NCBI RefSeq assembly: GCF_016765655.2
Contig: NZ_CP086106.1
Span: 1,663,501-1,727,500 of the forward strand
Origin: Skermanella mucosa
Lineage (GTDB): Bacteria > Pseudomonadota > Alphaproteobacteria > Azospirillales > Azospirillaceae
DNA length: 64,000 nt
Direction: 5' to 3'
The notes under the pieces were generated by a model. That model worked only from the letters and a program-made list of their open reading frames with translations. It did no database searches and was not told the DNA's origin. The position numbers and the translations under genes were made by a program. Below, piece by piece: positions 62,485 through 64,000 of the stretch (its first letter is position 1; every line of letters starts with the position of its first letter).

Positions 62485-64000
62485 ATGATACCAGTGCGCA
62501 GCACCGTTGGTCTTGGCGACGGGCGCTCCCGACCTGCCGGCTCATCCGGCTGGGCGACGTTCGATACCCTGTCGATGATCATCCTGGCGGTCGTGCTGGT
62601 CCTGGTCGCCGCCACGTTCCAGCACTATGGCATAAGCTGGGACGAGGAAATCCAGAACACTTATGGCAAGAAGATACTGTCGTTCTATCTGAGCGGCTTC
62701 GAAGACCGATCGGTCTTCATACATTTCAATCTCTACCTGTATGGCGGATCCTTCGATCTGGTCGCCGCCGTGGTCAACACCGTCTCGCCCTTCGGTGAGT
62801 ACGAGACGAGGCATCTGCTGGGCGGGCTGGTCGGGCTGCTCGGGCTTGCCGGCGTCTGGCGCCTGGGGCGGCTGTTCGGCGGGCCGCGCGCAGGGTTCCT
62901 GGCCCTTCTACTGATGGTCGTGACGCCGGCCTATTACGGCCATATGTTCATCAATCCCAAGGACATTCCTTTCGCCTGCGGCATGACCTGGTCCCTGTAC
63001 CTGATGTGCCGCGCCATGGAGACGCTGCCGCGGGTTCCGCTGCGCACTGCGCTGGGCCTGGGAGTGGTGCTCGGGATCACTCTCGGGACCCGCATCGTCG
63101 GGTTGCTCGCCGGCTTGTATCTCGCCGCCGCTCTGGTCCTGTATCTGGCGCTGGTCGCGGGGCGGGGAGCGGAGCGGCGGGAACTGGTCCGTACCACCGT
63201 CGCGCTGGCGCTGTCGTTCCTGCCCATGCTGCCGGTGATGTATCTGGCGATGGCGGCATTCTGGCCCTGGGCTTGGCAGGAGCCTTTGAACCCGATCCGC
63301 GCCGCGACGGTGTTTTCCAATTTCCCCTGGCCGGGGTCCGTCCTGGTCAATGGCGAGATGATCAAGGCGACCGAGCTGCCGTCCTACTACCTGCCCCTGT
63401 TCCTGGGCACCCAATTGCCGGAACTGGTCCTGGCCGGCATCGCCTCGGCCGCCGTGATCGCCTCGGCCTCGTTCCTGGACGGGAGGCTCGGGGACAGAGT
63501 AAACGGGGTGCCGCATGCGTTCGTGCTGAAGTGGACCCTTCTCGTCCTCGCCGCGCTGTTTCCGCTGGCCTATTTCATGGTGGCGCGGCCGCTCGCGCTG
63601 AACGGCATGCGCCATTTCCTTTTCATGCTGCCGCCGCTGACGGTGATCGCGGCCCTGGCGCTCGACCGCGTCTGGACCTGGACGGGCACCGCTTGGCCGC
63701 GGCTCAAATGGGGGCTGGTCGTGCCGCTCGGGGCCACGGTCGCATTCCAAGCCTGGACGATGGTCCGCCTGCATCCCCAGGAATACATATTCTACAACCA
63801 GTTCGTCGGGGGCGTGGCCGGGGCCGAAGGCCGTTTCGAATTGGATTATTGGGGAACGTCGCTGGCGGAAGCCACCGACATGCTCGAAAGCAAGCTGAAG
63901 GCGGAGAACGGCGGGCGGCTCGGCGGGCGGTACAAGGTTTTCGTCTGTGCGAACCCGACCTCGGCCCTTTATTTCCTGCCGCCCAACTTCGTTCAGACGG
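62485..64000 (+). CDS. glycosyltransferase family 39-like membrane protein, 3' end outside window
   Basis: The frame is open from ATG 62485 to the right edge, giving at least 505 residues. After a ~25-residue cytoplasmic lead it has many membrane segments. Motifs are YGISWDEEIQNTYGKK (the DE pair of the first periplasmic loop, as in PMT/ArnT-type GT-C enzymes), FINPKDIPFACG and RPLALNGMRHFLFMLPPLT. These enzymes transfer sugars from polyprenyl-phosphate donors to lipids or proteins in the periplasm. GCAAGGGC lies ~8 bases before the ATG. The acceptor and donor are unknown. It is truncated only by the window. Confidence 0.83.
   Translation, partial: MIPVRSTVGLGDGRSRPAGSSGWATFDTLSMIILAVVLVLVAATFQHYGISWDEEIQNTYGKKILSFYLSGFEDRSVFIHFNLYLYGGSFDLVAAVVNTVSPFGEYETRHLLGGLVGLLGLAGVWRLGRLFGGPRAGFLALLLMVVTPAYYGHMFINPKDIPFACGMTWSLYLMCRAMETLPRVPLRTALGLGVVLGITLGTRIVGLLAGLYLAAALVLYLALVAGRGAERRELVRTTVALALSFLPMLPVMYLAMAAFWPWAWQEPLNPIRAATVFSNFPWPGSVLVNGEMIKATELPSYYLPLFLGTQLPELVLAGIASAAVIASASFLDGRLGDRVNGVPHAFVLKWTLLVLAALFPLAYFMVARPLALNGMRHFLFMLPPLTVIAALALDRVWTWTGTAWPRLKWGLVVPLGATVAFQAWTMVRLHPQEYIFYNQFVGGVAGAEGRFELDYWGTSLAEATDMLESKLKAENGGRLGGRYKVFVCANPTSALYFLPPNFVQT

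Noticed and set aside
62286..62798. Alternative 170-codon plus-strand frame at the right end
   Set aside because: It is out of frame with the long glycosyltransferase frame from 62485, Arg-rich and without motifs.

Overview
The window is about 64 kb of GC-rich, densely coding chromosomal DNA. Protein character points to an alphaproteobacterium, probably Rhodospirillales near Azospirillum or Skermanella (inference; no rRNA marker is present). Evidence includes an RNase E with an insert in its S1 domain and a C-terminal GWW peptide, a PHA synthase, and many short alphaproteobacterial lineage proteins. No rRNA, tRNA, insertion sequence, prophage or CRISPR array was found. Most of the window is core metabolism and cell-envelope biology.

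Layout. 1-248: the C-terminal end of a gene cut by the left edge, with a Gly-rich RAMP-like loop resembling type I-U/I-G Csb2 (Cas5/Cas6). 331-780: DNA polymerase III chi. 794-10219: a polyphosphate/triphosphate neighbourhood (M1 peptidase, CYTH-CHAD protein and SixA-like phosphatase on the minus strand; ppk and ppx on the plus strand), a REP-like inverted repeat, and RNase D. 10426-16192: aspS and a very long rne, convergent. 16713-22499: cell-wall genes (N-acetylmuramoyl-L-alanine amidase, PBP1A), prfB with an intact programmed +1 frameshift, and a peptidoglycan-binding protein. 22567-25215: a YeeE/YedE-type sulfur transporter, a small Tat-exported Cys-rich protein, an HRDC-like protein and a small secreted protein.

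25212-32168: membrane genes (EamA, NfeD with stomatin/SPFH, AI-2E/PerM, AbrB) followed by two N-deacylase-type enzymes. 32272-38051: a secreted protein, NAD kinase, moaA, AsmA and an LrgA/LrgB pair. 38145-40968: a 2-hydroxyacid dehydrogenase and a PHA synthase. 41087-44586: an unusual two-gene cassette, a GAF-like/HlyD adaptor overlapping a PqqD-like/M50 protease/HlyD fusion. 44621-47992: small envelope proteins, an SMR exporter and mobB. 48134-50800: a PAS-PAS-GGDEF(degenerate)-EAL protein and a stand-alone receiver. 50803-55027: an RND efflux pump with its adaptor. 55198-58641: a divergent Mfd-like helicase. 58649-61199: an HtrA-type protease divergent from a DnaJ/CbpM pair. 61245-64000: a DUF3253 protein, a DedA protein and a family 39-like glycosyltransferase cut by the right edge.

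The most noteworthy items are the HlyD plus PqqD-M50-HlyD cassette, the possible CRISPR-Cas edge fragment, the Mfd paralogue, the small Tat/CPNCGC protein beside the sulfur transporter, the inverted repeat across the putative rne promoter, and the polyphosphate cluster. All functional statements come from reading motifs. No database search was run.
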